A stretch of DNA of 64,000 nt, taken from Phaeoceros laevis. Taxonomy: Eukaryota; Anthocerotophyta; Anthocerotopsida; Notothyladales. How positions within the stretch are numbered: the stretch's first letter is position 1; each line of letters starts with the position of its first letter. Below are positions 45,935 to 56,825 of this stretch, piece after piece. The notes beneath the pieces were generated by a model. It ran no database searches and was not told where the DNA came from. It saw nothing but the letters and a program-made list of their open reading frames with translations. The stretch spans positions 628,658-692,657 of the forward strand of contig JBNGIQ010009497.1 of assembly GCA_049999765.1 (NCBI GenBank), given 5' to 3'. Position numbers and translations under genes: made by a program.

Positions 45935-47569
45935 CTAATTTCTACTCGATAATTCCCTGAAGTCATCCAGAATGCGCTTGAACTCATAGAACAAACGGGA
46001 GTCTTTGCCTTGCAAACCTGACCTGGTCACCCTGTTTTTGCCGGCCAGATTGTTGCAGGGGCTTCCACCGATGATAAGGTCAAATTTTCCGTTTCTGTTC
46101 AGAAGGTCTGCTACCTGGTGCCTGGTGAACTTCTTCACGTTGACGATGTCGTTAATCAGGCAACCCTGCTGGCCTGTAACTTTCCACCAATTGGAAACAA
46201 CGGTCCTCACCTGCTCGTCCTTCTCGACGCTCACCAACACCTTCATACGAATTCCAAGCTTGTGCAGCGCCACCTCGGCACCTCCTACGCCTGCGAAGAG
46301 AGAGACCACGTTCATTCCGTTTGAAAACATTGGCTTCAAGACCGACAAGTGATACGCAACAGTGTTGATCTGGAAGCTGTTCCCTAAGGCCCTTCTTCTT
46401 TCGGACATGTTCACAATGCCTCGGCTGTGACCAACATCAAACCCCAGAACAACCTCCGTTTCTTCCGCTGATAAGGGTGTTATTTGTTGGGGTCCAGTCC
46501 ACACCAGGTTCCACTTCTTCATGGCCATCATTATTCCCTGGCGAAACTTTTCATCATGCAATATCCTTTCCGGATTCTCCTCCAACTGCAGACTGATTCG
46601 CTTCACAGGTGCGTTTGAGGCTGACATGGTGTCTATGCAGTTGAGCTTCCGCCTGTCATCCCAAGCCGGCCAGTACCTCCCACAGCTTTGTGGAAAAAGC
46701 TCCTGGATGGTCATGGGAGGTTGGGGAATGACAAGTCTTCTCCCCTCGATAGGTAGGTTGTGGACGTAGCCTCGTGCCCGCAACGATGCGGAGAAATATT
46801 TAGAGTCTACAAACTCGGGCTGGATGCCATAGAGTGTTTTAGAGATTTCCTCCCACTGAAGCTTGGGGGTAGATGCCACGTTCTCGAAGTAGAAGTACGG
46901 GGGAGCTGCCAGTTCCGCACTCAGCTGCCTGCGTACAAGTGAAATGCCAGGGATTCCGAACCCCGTCTTTCCATCCACCGCACCCACAGAACAAACACAA
47001 CAACGTCCTCCTGTGCTAGGAGTGCGTGACCCTACCCTCCTGTCCTTAGCAATCGCGGGCACACTCCCTGCGCACCCCAAATCATATTCGTCCAGATCCA
47101 ACGTCTCCCAGGAGTAATTCCGTGTCGGTCGGCTGGAAGGACTTGGTTCTAGGTTAATCTGCTCACTATGCTTCAGAGCCAGAGCCTCAATCAAATCCAG
47201 TGCTTCCAGCACATTTGCGCACTTATGCCTCCTTATCTCCGCTTCATGCTCAGGTTTCCAATTGAGCTGCATCAGCTCCTTCACATGTTCAATCAGGGGC
47301 TTCATTTGCTGCTCCGCAAGGGATAGGTGAGCGTGAAAGTCCTCCGATTGATGTGCTTCCAACCAATCTGCCAGGTCTTCAACAGGTTGATCGCCACAAC
47401 AACTGATGGCTACCCTGATGTGGTCTGCTTCGTACCCCAAAGCTCGGAGGAGTATCCACCTAGAGTCTGGAAGCTCCTCATCGGAGTCGGTTTCAATCTT
47501 GCAGCCATCAAGCTCAATGTCATCGCGGCCACCTTGGTCGCACTCTGCCATCTCGACGTCGTGGTCCAT
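45935..47569 (-). CDS. DRM-type (domains rearranged) de novo DNA methyltransferase, intronless
   Basis: Homologue of DRM1/2, the enzyme of RNA-directed DNA methylation. Uninterrupted 544 codons. An N-terminal UBA domain ('WILLRALGYEADHIRVAIS', 'VEDLADWLEAH') is followed by the catalytic domain in permuted order: 'PPYFYFENVAS' (motif VI), 'ASLRARGYVHNLPIE' (motif VIII), 'RRALGNSFQINTVAYHLSVL' (motif X), then SAM-binding 'VVSLFAGVGGAEVALHKLGI' (motif I), 'VLVSVEKDE' and catalytic 'IIGGSPCNNLAG' (motif IV) ending with 'DSRLFYEFKRILDDF'. The catalytic Cys, ENV and the RxR-type Arg pair are intact. Angiosperm DRM2 is about 600 residues with up to three UBA domains and many introns; this one is shorter, shows one clear UBA and has no introns, which suggests a retrocopy that has stayed open, or lineage-specific intron loss. 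Confidence 0.92.
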   Translation of the reverse strand: MDHDVEMAECDQGGRDDIELDGCKIETDSDEELPDSRWILLRALGYEADHIRVAISCCGDQPVEDLADWLEAHQSEDFHAHLSLAEQQMKPLIEHVKELMQLNWKPEHEAEIRRHKCANVLEALDLIEALALKHSEQINLEPSPSSRPTRNYSWETLDLDEYDLGCAGSVPAIAKDRRVGSRTPSTGGRCCVCSVGAVDGKTGFGIPGISLVRRQLSAELAAPPYFYFENVASTPKLQWEEISKTLYGIQPEFVDSKYFSASLRARGYVHNLPIEGRRLVIPQPPMTIQELFPQSCGRYWPAWDDRRKLNCIDTMSASNAPVKRISLQLEENPERILHDEKFRQGIMMAMKKWNLVWTGPQQITPLSAEETEVVLGFDVGHSRGIVNMSERRRALGNSFQINTVAYHLSVLKPMFSNGMNVVSLFAGVGGAEVALHKLGIRMKVLVSVEKDEQVRTVVSNWWKVTGQQGCLINDIVNVKKFTRHQVADLLNRNGKFDLIIGGSPCNNLAGKNRVTRSGLQGKDSRLFYEFKRILDDFRELSSRN

Positions 47570-48208
47570 GTTCTTCCTCTACGATGAAAATCGTCTCATT
47601 CTCCTTGCCACAATCAGCTTCAGGAGTTCGAAAGGATCCAGCCGAGCAGCCAACGAAGGTGCGCAACCCAAACTCCCTCCGGACTGAGCCGAGAGAACAA
47701 CCTTATCAATAGCCAGCAGCAGTCTGGCTCCGCCGGCCTCGTGGTGCCTCATCGGCCCCGGCAGCGGAAGCGGAACAGCCATAGACGCTCCAGTGCTCAC
47801 AGAAAAAGTGCAGCCAGCAGAACAACTGCGGATCCACGCTCTGATATAGAGAATAAAAATCTACATAAAAATCGAATGGCATTTCCTGCATTCCCGTCTC
47901 AATCGAAGACAAATGCACGTTCAGCATAGAGTCTTGATATCGTCAGGGATTCATGTCTACAGCTCAAATATTCATCCTGCTTCAACTATTGGGATTTCCA
48001 GGACACAATGAACTCTAACAATCTATTTACAGCCTAATCCCGGAGAAAAATTTGGGAACTGCGCAGCTTCCCTCGTGGAAACGCATCCACCTATCCTAGT
48101 AGCCTACCCTGACTGCCTCGTCGAATGCTCCAATCCATCGTTCAACGCAGCGGAGCTTGAAAAAGGTCATTCGCAGGAGTTCCTCTCAGGACACGCACGT
48201 ATAGCTGG
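47570..48208. promoter_or_regulatory. Spacer between MSL1 end and DRM start
   Basis: Should hold the MSL1 3' UTR and the promoter and 5' UTR of the DRM gene. A 73-codon minus-strand open frame (47579-47800) just upstream of the DRM ATG is Ala/Leu-rich with no domain and may be a 5' UTR uORF. Confidence 0.4.
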
Positions 48209-51033
48209 TTATGCAAAAGCTCCCATGTGCGCACCTGCTTCAGATACGATCCTGATTGCCTCTAGAATAATCTCTTGCTTTACAAGCAGAAACTCATCTT
48301 TTTTCTGCATCGCATAGTAGGAGTTGAAATAATCAGCCCAAGACAATATGGCAAGTCGCTCTCATCAACTAAGAAGAACTCAGGTTCTGTATCTCACATA
48401 TTAGGAAGAGACTTACCATGGGCTTGATATTGCAGCTGATTGTCAGTTCAAGAGCATTGCCGAGCACACTAGATACAAAGCAACGTGGCTCCTCCTCATC
48501 CAGATGCACTTTAGGATGACTTTTCAGCATAGCTTTAATCTCTTCCGTCACCTTTGGAATCTTGTCAAAGTCCTGCAACTGCAATGGAAGTCTTGTCGAA
48601 AGCCCTCGAAACTGTACTCGTGAAGCATTCACAATGACCTGATTTTTTGGCCATAGGGAAACATGAGTCCGTAGATGGATACACCACATACATGATACTT
48701 GAAGTTTTGCTGCAGGAAGTGCTGTTCTGAGGTTACAATCAGACGTTGCTTAGCTGTGCAAAACCAGGTAAACCACTTAAAGGTATGACATAGAAGTGTA
48801 CCTGACTGGAGAACATCGAGTTGGGTACAATCATAAGAGACTTATCAGCCGTGAGCAACTGAGTTGAATGCATGCCCATCTCCACAACCTTCCCTTCTAT
48901 CGCTCCTGCCTGCATCAACTTTTGTTACCAACCTAACTAGCAAGTTATTGACAAATTCTGGGTTGACCTTGTACCGAATCAAGAAGCTCGCATGGAATAA
49001 ATTTGAAAGGGTTAGACGCAAAAAGGAAACAATGTCCAAAACCGTGCTCAGGCAGACATACTGCAAGCCAAACGGAAGTTAAAATGTGTGCTTTGTCCTC
49101 CTAGGACGTACCTTAATGGTGTCACCTACAGAAAACGGCTTCCCAAACTGTAAAGCTGATCCACTGAGCATGTTGCCCAACAGGTCCTTAGCTGCAAAGG
49201 CTGTCGCCACTCCTGTGCAAAACGAAAACAAAAACAGTGTAACAGTTCGAATCCCAATTTGAAGCTGTGCATAGGCAGCAAACATGAAGAAGCAGAATCT
49301 CCGCAACTGTTTTCCAGTAAACAAAAACACATTGGTTTGGAAACTCTGCGAAGTAAAACTCATCAGTACCCCATATTGCCCCAGCGGGTTGTGAATCTCC
49401 AACTGCCAGAAACTAGCACATTAGTCTCAAACCAAGTAAAGCATCATTTGGTACCTCCAATTCCCCCAACAGTTAACACAGATTGCACAGCCACGCCACA
49501 AGCCTCTGCAAATGCCATTCCACCGAGAAGTAGAATTGCAATTGTTGACAATGTGTCCAATGTCTCATATCGCTCCTTTTCAGCCTTTGAGACAGCAGGG
49601 TTAGCTGTCATTCGCTTAAGTACATTACGCTTCCAATTGTGCAGAAACCAGACGACAGCAACAACTGTTGCTCCCCTTGAAATTTGAGATACATGCTCAG
49701 CAGCAATTGATGTGGGAGCCACAACCGCAGCCCTGAAACGGAACATAAAAGAGTGAGTCAAAAACTGTTCTGTGGCATTTGGCATGAAGAAATTAAACTG
49801 AGAAAATGACAAAGGTGTACCCTCAAAACTTTATCATGCAATAGAGAACATTAAACCATGGATAGGCAACACAAGTTTTCCTGCCACCTTGCCTCGCCCC
49901 ATGAACATTACAAAGAAGGTTCTTGCCTGCAGTCGAGTCACCAGCAGCAAAGGCATCTATACTTACAGGTAAGAGAGCGTGATTATGGTCAAATACACCC
50001 TGGCGGGGCCCTCAAGAGCCCCCCACACACTGAGCTCATAGGGAACTTCCTGAGCTGTCCGACCTAGAAGACGAGCAGTAGGACCCTGTCGTTTTTCTTC
50101 AGTATACTTGTGGATGCGGCGAAGTACCCTCGGCAACATTATCCAGGCGAAGCCGCACGTCAACAGGCTTGCCGCCACACCTGCAAGACCAATACCATTA
50201 CGGCTCAATGCTGGAAAAACGCCAATCTATCGATCAGGCACGCATAACAAGCAACGCCCTCATTAGACCCTAGATAGTAGAACACTACGCGAAAGCACTG
50301 TCTTTGCATATGCTAAGCGCATATGCAAAGAAGATATTTGACAGTAAGGCTGTCTACAACGTTGTGGCTTACGGAATTTCAACTCCCTGCCAGCATGCGG
50401 CAGCACATGATAAATTAAGGGACACATACCTGCCGGGGCAACAGTGTCTACCATGTACGGAGACAATGACTGCAACGATTGAGCAATGACATGGCTCAGG
50501 CTGTCTGAAGCTTCCTTTGAAAGACTCCAGGCCTGAGCTCCAATTTCCACTGCCTTCTCACCTGCCCCCTCCGCGCTCTCCTTCAACTTGTCTAACCAGT
50601 CCTTCATGTCTGAACTGCTCCCAGAGACTGAAGCAACAGCGTCTGCCTCGGAACCTGGATCCTGCTCTCTGCTTCCAGATGCAAATCCCCGACTCACTGG
50701 AAGATGCAAGTAATCACTTCCAGTTCGAAATCTGAGCTGCTCCAACCTTGACCCGCCGTTCCTGAGGGCCCCGAGCTGCACCGGGCTCCCAGTCTTCCAA
50801 CCCCGAATTTGGCCGGATCCAGAACTCCTGACATCCGCCTCGCCAACTGCTCCTTGGCCCCGTTCTTGCCGGACGCCAGGCCAGTCTTCCGCCCGGTCCA
50901 GCTGCGCATGAGCAATAAGATGGTGCAGAAGCCTGGGGGCACCTTCATCCGGCCTGTCCTTAAGAAGAGAGCAATCCAGGTGCCGGAGCGTACGGCGCAA
51001 CATGTGGCGTGCTACCAAGGATGGCTTCGCCAT
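48209..51033 (-). CDS. MSL1: MscS-like mechanosensitive ion channel, MSL1 type (multi-exon)
   Basis: Organellar mechanosensitive channel; Arabidopsis MSL1 sits in the mitochondrial inner membrane and relieves membrane-potential stress. The N-terminal exon from the ATG at 51033 ('MAKPSLVARHMLRRTLRHLD') is a good mitochondrial presequence; an ATG at 51240 is also in frame but would add 69 residues of poor targeting character. Downstream: 'DWLDKLKESAEGAGEKAVEI' (about 50600), several membrane segments (about 50200-49100), the MscS pore signature 'AAKDLLGNMLSGSALQFGKP' with 'FSVGDTIK' (about 49200-49115), 'SLMIVPNSMFSSQ' (about 48830), 'VIVNASRVQFRGLSTRLPLQ' (about 48640) and 'KQEIILEAIRIVSEAGAHMG' in the last exon, stop at 48209-48211. 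It starts 243 bases from the Mpv17 gene, head-to-head. Confidence 0.87.
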
Positions 51034-51275
51034 GTCAGAGCAGCTCCGGCCATAAGCAACCTCAACACGATTGCTCAATGCTAGAGACGAAAAGCCAAGT
51101 GTAGCCAAGTGCGAGGGATCCACTTGTCGTCCCCTTGTTTTGCCTGTCTTTCGCCACGCCCACCCGACGTCATCATGTGCGGGGCCTGCGGGGCCGGACG
51201 AGTTGCTCAAGCATTTCGCCAAATGAGCGCTCCTCGGCATTCAAACTTCAAATCGTGCTGAATTGGAAACCCTCA

Positions 51276-53258
51276 ATGGCAATGGCGATGGCGTTCGTGA
51301 GCGGGTCCAGCATGGTGGCTATGGAAGGACTAGCTGGCTCAGGGTGCGAGCAGCGTGGAGAGCGGAAGCTTGGAGGATGGCAATTTTCCTGGGGTGAGGG
51401 ACTGATGGTGGGTCTAGCCCGAGGAAGGAGCACCGGGGGATTGGCTGCGACCCTGTTGTTTGGCCATCCTAGCAGCTGCCGGAAGGCGAAACAATGGCGG
51501 CTGCTGCCGTCACGGGCCNNNNNNNNNNNNNNNNNNNNNNNNNNNNNNNNNNNNNNNNNNNNNNNNNNNNNNNNNNNNNNNNNNNNNNNNNNNNNNNNNN
51601 NNNNNNNNNNNNNNNNNNGGGGGGGGGGGGGTGATGGTGGTGGTGGTGGTGGTGGTGGTGGTGGTGGTGGTGAAGAAGAAGGATACGATGGAAAGCGGGA
51701 TGGCGTGGTGCCTTCATCCGGCGCGTTGGCAGTTTTGTGGAGCAGGTTAGCACGTGGCCTGAGCAGGTTGCCTGAGTTTCCATGGCCGCTGACTCAGCTT
51801 CTGGCCTCAGTCATTGTGCTTGGCTTACTTCTAGTGGCATAAGTGGTTACCCTCTCCTGCTTCTCCAGCGCAGGTACTTGCAGTCTCTGGACAGTAATCC
51901 GGTGTTGGCGAAGGGCCTGACTGCAGGTTTGATGAATGCGTTGGCAGACTTGATTTGTCAGGTATAGGTACTCCTGGGCCGTTATCATTGTCAAAGACAT
52001 GGCTGGAAACATTAAGGGCCTTCGTCTTGGTAGTGCCTGTCATATTTAGAGTGTTCACAAATGTCTTGAAACATCAGGAAGAAGGGTTGTCTTCATTTAT
52101 TCTTTAGTCCGAAACCGGTGAGAGATATGGTAACATCTGGGATATACGTGTTGTGCCCTGGGTTTGCGAATGGAGTTGTGAGATGCAAACTGTTGATGGG
52201 TGTCAAGCATTTTTTGTCTTTGTGGTTCTGGTTCTGTGCAGATAGGTATTGAGCACGCAGAAAAGATCGACATTCAACGGGTATTGTCATTCGTGGCGAT
52301 TGGGATGTTCTTCAGTGGACCAGGCATGCACTACTGGTAGGCAAAGTTCTTGAACCATGAACCCTATTTGTTTCATTGTCAATCCGCAGACACAGGAAAG
52401 TAAGTTGGGCTTGCTATCTGCTTTGCAATATGTACGTCTTATGGTCTTTCTGGCGGTGTCTTGGAGGCAGGTACGGTCTGCTGCCCAAGATCATAACCGC
52501 GGCAGGCTTAAAAGGGCTGGCTCTTCGTATAGCAGCGGATCAAGTATGTCCTATTTTGTTCTGTTGACACCACCTATGTTTGGTGTGTAGTCGTGGATTT
52601 CCCTGTGTGCAGTCACAATGTTCCTTCAGGGTTGACCCATAAGCACGTAGTAAAGTTCTTCTTCAGGGTTGAAAATGTGCACTTGGTGCTGACAGTTGTG
52701 CTTTTCCGCATGAACAGCTGGTATTCACTCCTTTTGGAATGCTGAACTTCTTTATGATATTACTTGTACTCGAAGGTCGACAGCAACAAATCCCAACAAA
52801 ACTGCAAAAGGTACGTGGGTCCAGGTTTTGACATCAAGTTTGTCCTGTTACGGCTCTGTGTCCTTCCCAAGCCAGAGCTTTGCAAAACGTTATTAAGGTG
52901 TTTGGCAATGATTTGGTGTGTCAGGATTTGTTACCGACGATTTATGCAAATTGGACAGTTTGGATACCATTTCAGATTGTCAACTTCGGTCTTGTTCCCC
53001 CACAACTACAGGTACGCTGCAAACTAGTCCTTCGCTTAAATGATGTTCTTTTTGCAATGTTTGAAGCACTTTCCGCGTGTCTTGTTGAACATTTCATTGC
53101 GGAGTGCAAAAGAGTGTGCTGAGTATGCGTTACAAATGAACTTGCTTTGGAGTTCAACTCAGCTCCTAGCCATGGCTATTGGGCTTTCCCAGGTTGCTGC
53201 TGCCGGACTGTTAGGCATGGTGTGGACTATCTTCATCTCATACAAAGGTCACTCGTAA
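51276..53258 (+). CDS. Mpv17/PMP22 family membrane protein (7 exons, first exon interrupted by an assembly gap)
   Basis: Small inner-organelle membrane protein family (human Mpv17 and PXMP2, yeast Sym1). Exons by splice sites: 51276-51745, 51874-51961, 52242-52336, 52471-52543, 52718-52810, 52925-53011, 53193-53258; all junction phases close. Family hallmarks: 'YLQSLDSNPVLAKGLTAG', 'GMFFSGPGMHYWYGLLPK', 'ADQLVFTPFGMLNFFMILL', 'DLLPTIYANWTVWIPFQIVN', 'FGLVPPQLQ' and the C-terminal 'GMVWTIFISYKGHS'. The first exon encodes a Gly/Ser/Arg-rich N terminus that looks like a plastid or mitochondrial transit peptide. It contains 100 Ns (51519-51618) and a (GGT)n-coded glycine run right after, so its length is not reliable. 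Start ATG at 51276 ('MAMAMAFVS'); in-frame upstream ATG at 51135 overlaps the MSL1 promoter. Confidence 0.87.
51519..51618. other. Assembly gap, 100 N
   Basis: Exactly 100 Ns, a conventional placeholder size. It falls inside the first exon of the Mpv17-family gene. Confidence 0.95.
51619..51672. repeat. Poly-G plus (GGT)n microsatellite at gap edge
   Basis: A run of 13 G (51619-51631) is followed by about a dozen GGT units. Lies in the coding frame of the Mpv17-family gene as a glycine tract and immediately borders the gap, which suggests the gap was caused by this repeat. Confidence 0.9.
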
Positions 53259-53711
53259 TTCTGGTTTCTTGATGCTGATATAGCCCAAGGCCTTGTAACC
53301 CCCTTCAATTGGTTGGCTCAGGAGCTGCCCTCGTATGCCTCACGCTTGTCGCTACAGGGCTATTCCATTCATGCATCTAGAAATACACCTTCCACCTTGT
53401 CCTCGGTAGATCGTACATTGACTTCCTGCATGGGCTTGTGTGTCACCTTACATTTAACAACAGGAATATTGCAACAACCCTGAACCCTATTCTAGCGTGG
53501 CAACAACGCTTCATTTATTTATTAAATAGGCATATCTAGACTTCTAATTGAGTTTTGTACTGATGCAACTCATTTTCCTCCCCAAGCGCGAGTGTAGCAG
53601 ATACTAGAAAGCCAACCCAGTTAGTAACTTAGTAGGCAGGATGCTACAAGAGTGCGCACCCTTTGCAGACAACCCTCCGAATAAACCACCCGAGTCTCGT
53701 ACCATAGCAGA
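53259..53711. other. Convergent spacer
   Basis: Between the stop codons of the Mpv17-family gene (+) and the VIK-like kinase (-). Contains their 3' ends only; nothing else recognised. Confidence 0.5.
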
Positions 53712-55777
53712 TCAAATTCCATGATTTTCGCCCCGTTGGGTCTCTAAAGACTTCTTAAATTGTTGCTGCAGCTGTTGCATTTTAACACGCGGCGAAAAAT
53801 GATGGAGCGGTCGCGGCGAGCACTCTGCCATTTGCTCCAGTCTCTGAATAATTTCCACAAAAGAAGGTCTGTGTGATGCTACTTGTTGCCAACAATCTTT
53901 GATTAACCTGCATGGACAGACATAAAGACACTTAGTATCTACACCAAGAAAACAAAATGCCCTCAAGTAGAGCGGATTCTTCCAGTAAAGACTCGCTTAC
54001 TCTTTCATCTTAGGAGGGTAGTCAACTTTGGGGTCAAAAGAAGGTCGCGCTGCCTCCTTGGCCACGATTCTTGCTGCCTCTGCTGGGTCAATAGTATCAA
54101 AGGGAGCATGCCCTTCAAACATCTCGTACAGAATCATTGCAAATGAAAACATGTCCACCTTGTTGTCATATTGGGCATGTTCATAAACTTCTGGTGCCAT
54201 ATAGCGGTCTGGAGGCAGAGAAACAGGTGATAATAAGACATGGGACGACCAGTCTAACTGCCTGTTCAACATTTGTTGGATAGACAGCGTTACTTACAGC
54301 TCCCAGTTTCCCCAGTCAATCTGTACATGTCATGAAGAAACTGAACTTGTACAAGCTTGCTAAGCCCAAAATCTCCAACCTTCAGTCGATCACCATCCCC
54401 TACTAGAATGTTTCTGCACAATCAGGAGTGTCTATGAAAGGAGCTAAAATCATATCAGCTTCCCAGTACATGAAGGCCGCAGCTAAAAGGCTCTTGTGTG
54501 CACCTACAAACCTGGGTTTCAAGTCTCGATGGATAATTACAGCCTTTGCCCCACTATGGAGATAGGCCATACCGCTGCCAGATAGAGACGTAGAAGCCGT
54601 AGTTAGAAGCAGTGCCTCAGGGTGTCTGATTGAGCCAGAACGGGAAGAGACCCATACCGAGCTATGTCAAGGGAAAAATTGATAGCCTCAGATGCCTTCA
54701 GTGGGTATCTTTCTTTCAGTACCCGATGTAAGTCCCCCTGTCAAAAGAGAACAACGGGCTTCACGACACACTTGAGGATAAACCGACAAAGGAAATTTGA
54801 AGAGGTGAATACCCCAGAGAGATATTCTGTGATCAACATCAGGGGCTTCTCCTTGGTCACGGCACCAAGAAACTGTACACAGTTTGGATGACGAATCCGA
54901 ACAAGTAGCTCTACTTCATGTTGGAAGTCCTTTCTGGCCCAAGCAAGGGACAAAACGTGTCATGCCCAAGGTTTCTACAGTGCCTGCTTTAGATCTCGGA
55001 TGAAGGTGCTCACACAACTAAGTCGTCGTTGGCCAAAGCTGGTACGATCTTCTTAACAGCAACAGGAGTCCCCCTCCATAATGCTTTCCGAATTTCTCCA
55101 AACGAGCCCTGCGTTTAGAGAATCCACAAGTGACGCGGAACAATGCGCGACAACCAGCTCCACGTCACAGTCGACAAACTTCCTGACCTTGCCAATCAGC
55201 TCGCTGGTGCTGAGATCAATCTCCTTAGGGTCGAACTCCCAGTCAGCTTTGTGTGCCTTCGGAGGCACCACAACCCTCAGCCCGTGGTCGGTATGCCCTG
55301 ACAGATCCTCGCCACCATTCTTCTTCAACAGCTTGACCACCTCCCTGGCATCCGACGCAATCGCGTCGTGTAGAGGCTGCGAATAGTGCCCTGGTCAGAG
55401 CACAAGAGGACTCCTAGCTCCAGATCTGGCATTGCCCCTAGCCTGAGATGCCAGACAGAAAAGACCAGTACCGAATTTTTCCTGCGATCAAGCTCGTTCA
55501 CCCTGGCTCCAAGCTGCAAAAGAGCCTCAGCTGACCGCACACATCCATGAACAGAGGCTACGTGCAACGCCGTGCGGCCGTCGTAGTCTTTTTCGTTCAC
55601 CAGGTCCGCATTTTCCTGCAGCAAGCGATGCAAGGCGTCCAAATCCTCGTGCTTCACATACCACAAAAGCTTGCCCATGCCAGCACTGTGATGGGTGCCA
55701 TCCTTGCAGCCTGCTTTCGATGCCCCCGTTGACATCGCATAAATGTTTCGTGCTACCGGTGTTGCTTGCCCAGACAA
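53712..55777 (-). CDS. Ankyrin-repeat Raf-like protein kinase, VIK/ILK type (multi-exon)
   Basis: Homologue of Arabidopsis VIK (VH1-interacting kinase), a group C Raf-like MAPKKK (ILK-related). N-terminal ankyrin repeats ('DLVNEKDYDGRTALHVASVH', 'SAEALLQLGARVNELDRRKN'), then 'ADWEFDPKEIDLSTSELIGK' leading into the kinase glycine loop, 'GTPVAVKKIVPA' with the ATP-binding Lys (about 55060), 'VELLVRIRHPNCVQFLGAVT' (about 54900), catalytic 'IIHRDLKP' (about 54540), 'VGDFGLSKLV' (about 54370), 'YRYMAPEVYEHAQYD' (about 54200), 'VDMFSFAMILYEMFEG' and 'CWQQVASHRPSF'. HRD and DFG are intact, so it should be active. Stop at 53712. The start is the ATG at 55777 or, 14 codons in, 55735; the second lies nearer the position of family starts. 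It is head-to-head with polyprenol reductase, about 150 bases apart. Confidence 0.88.
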
Positions 55778-55928
55778 AACCCTGCCTACGGGCCACTGAG
55801 CTCACTTCACTCACTGTGTTGTACGATTTCCGAAATGGGAGGATGTTGAGAATGCTACAAACGACTGAGACGAAACTCGTTTTGCCTCTGGAGTTTCTGA
55901 GAGTGAGACGAGTCCCCCGAGTGCGGCC

Positions 55929-56825
55929 ATGGACGGGTTCCTGCTCTTGGTCTTACGGGCATACTGGCTGCTTGCGCTGACTATGTGCTTCTTGGGGGCA
56001 CTGCCGACAGTCCGGGTCCTGGCTCCCTTGCAAGCTACCCTCCAGGGCTTCAGTCGGCGGGGGAAGCTGCTTGATTCCAAGGCCTCCTCCAAGGTGGGAA
56101 CCGTGCCTCAGAGTTGGTTCACGCACTTCTACTTCACGGCTGTCATCAGTACGAGTAGCCTTCTGGGCGTGGCCGCACTCAGGATTTGCGCTCCAACCAC
56201 CCAGGCAGCCGCTGACCAAACCCTCGAGGTGACCATTCTTATCCTTCTGTTGCTGATGGAGGCGCAAGCCCTCAGGAGGTTCTATGAATCCTTCTGGGTC
56301 TCCCGCTACAGCCCTGCTGCTCGCATGCATGTAGTTGCCTATCTGGTAGGCATCTCCTACTACGTGGCAACCCCACTTTCGCTCTTCTCCATGGACAGCA
56401 GCTTTTTGTCTGCCCGGCCGCCTCTGCTTCCACCAAACCTGGCCACCGGCTTGGCCACAGTTTGGCAGAGCGCCAGATGGTGGCACTGGCTTGGAGGTGC
56501 GGTGTTCGTCTGGGGTTCTGTGCACCAACATCGCTGCCACTTGACACTGGCAGCCCTCCGCGGTCAGGATGCAGGGAGCTCCAGTTACGCAATTCCGAGG
56601 GGAGACTGGTTCGAGCTCGTTTCATGTGCCCATTACCTTGCTGAGATTGTCATTTACACGGGATTGGTGATCACAAGTGGCGGCCAGGAGCTCACCGTCT
56701 GGCTTGTTCTGGGCTGGGTGGTGGCCAACCTCTCCATTGCAGCCCTGGAGACGCATGCCTGGTATCTTCAGAAATTCACCGATTACCCGCGTACCCGCCG
56801 AGCCATCATCCCGTACCTCCTTTGA
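55929..56825 (+). CDS. Polyprenol reductase (SRD5A3/PPRD-like), single exon
   Basis: ER membrane enzyme needed to saturate the alpha-isoprene unit of polyprenoids for dolichol, the lipid carrier of N-glycosylation. 298 residues, several hydrophobic helices. Family signatures of the steroid 5-alpha-reductase fold: 'SVHQHRCHLTLAALR', 'YAIPRGDWFELVSCAHYLAE', 'IVIYTGLVI' and the C-terminal 'YPRTRRAIIPYLL'. N-terminal 'SWFTHFYFTAV' and 'MEAQALRRFYESFWVSRYSP' also match PPRD proteins. No intron is needed to read the whole protein. Start at 55929 gives a hydrophobic N-terminal helix directly. Confidence 0.9.
   Translation: MDGFLLLVLRAYWLLALTMCFLGALPTVRVLAPLQATLQGFSRRGKLLDSKASSKVGTVPQSWFTHFYFTAVISTSSLLGVAALRICAPTTQAAADQTLEVTILILLLLMEAQALRRFYESFWVSRYSPAARMHVVAYLVGISYYVATPLSLFSMDSSFLSARPPLLPPNLATGLATVWQSARWWHWLGGAVFVWGSVHQHRCHLTLAALRGQDAGSSSYAIPRGDWFELVSCAHYLAEIVIYTGLVITSGGQELTVWLVLGWVVANLSIAALETHAWYLQKFTDYPRTRRAIIPYLL

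Noticed and set aside
47579-47800. Small minus-strand open frame upstream of DRM as a separate gene
   Set aside because: Too short, Ala/Leu-rich, no domain; position suits a 5' UTR uORF of the DRM gene.
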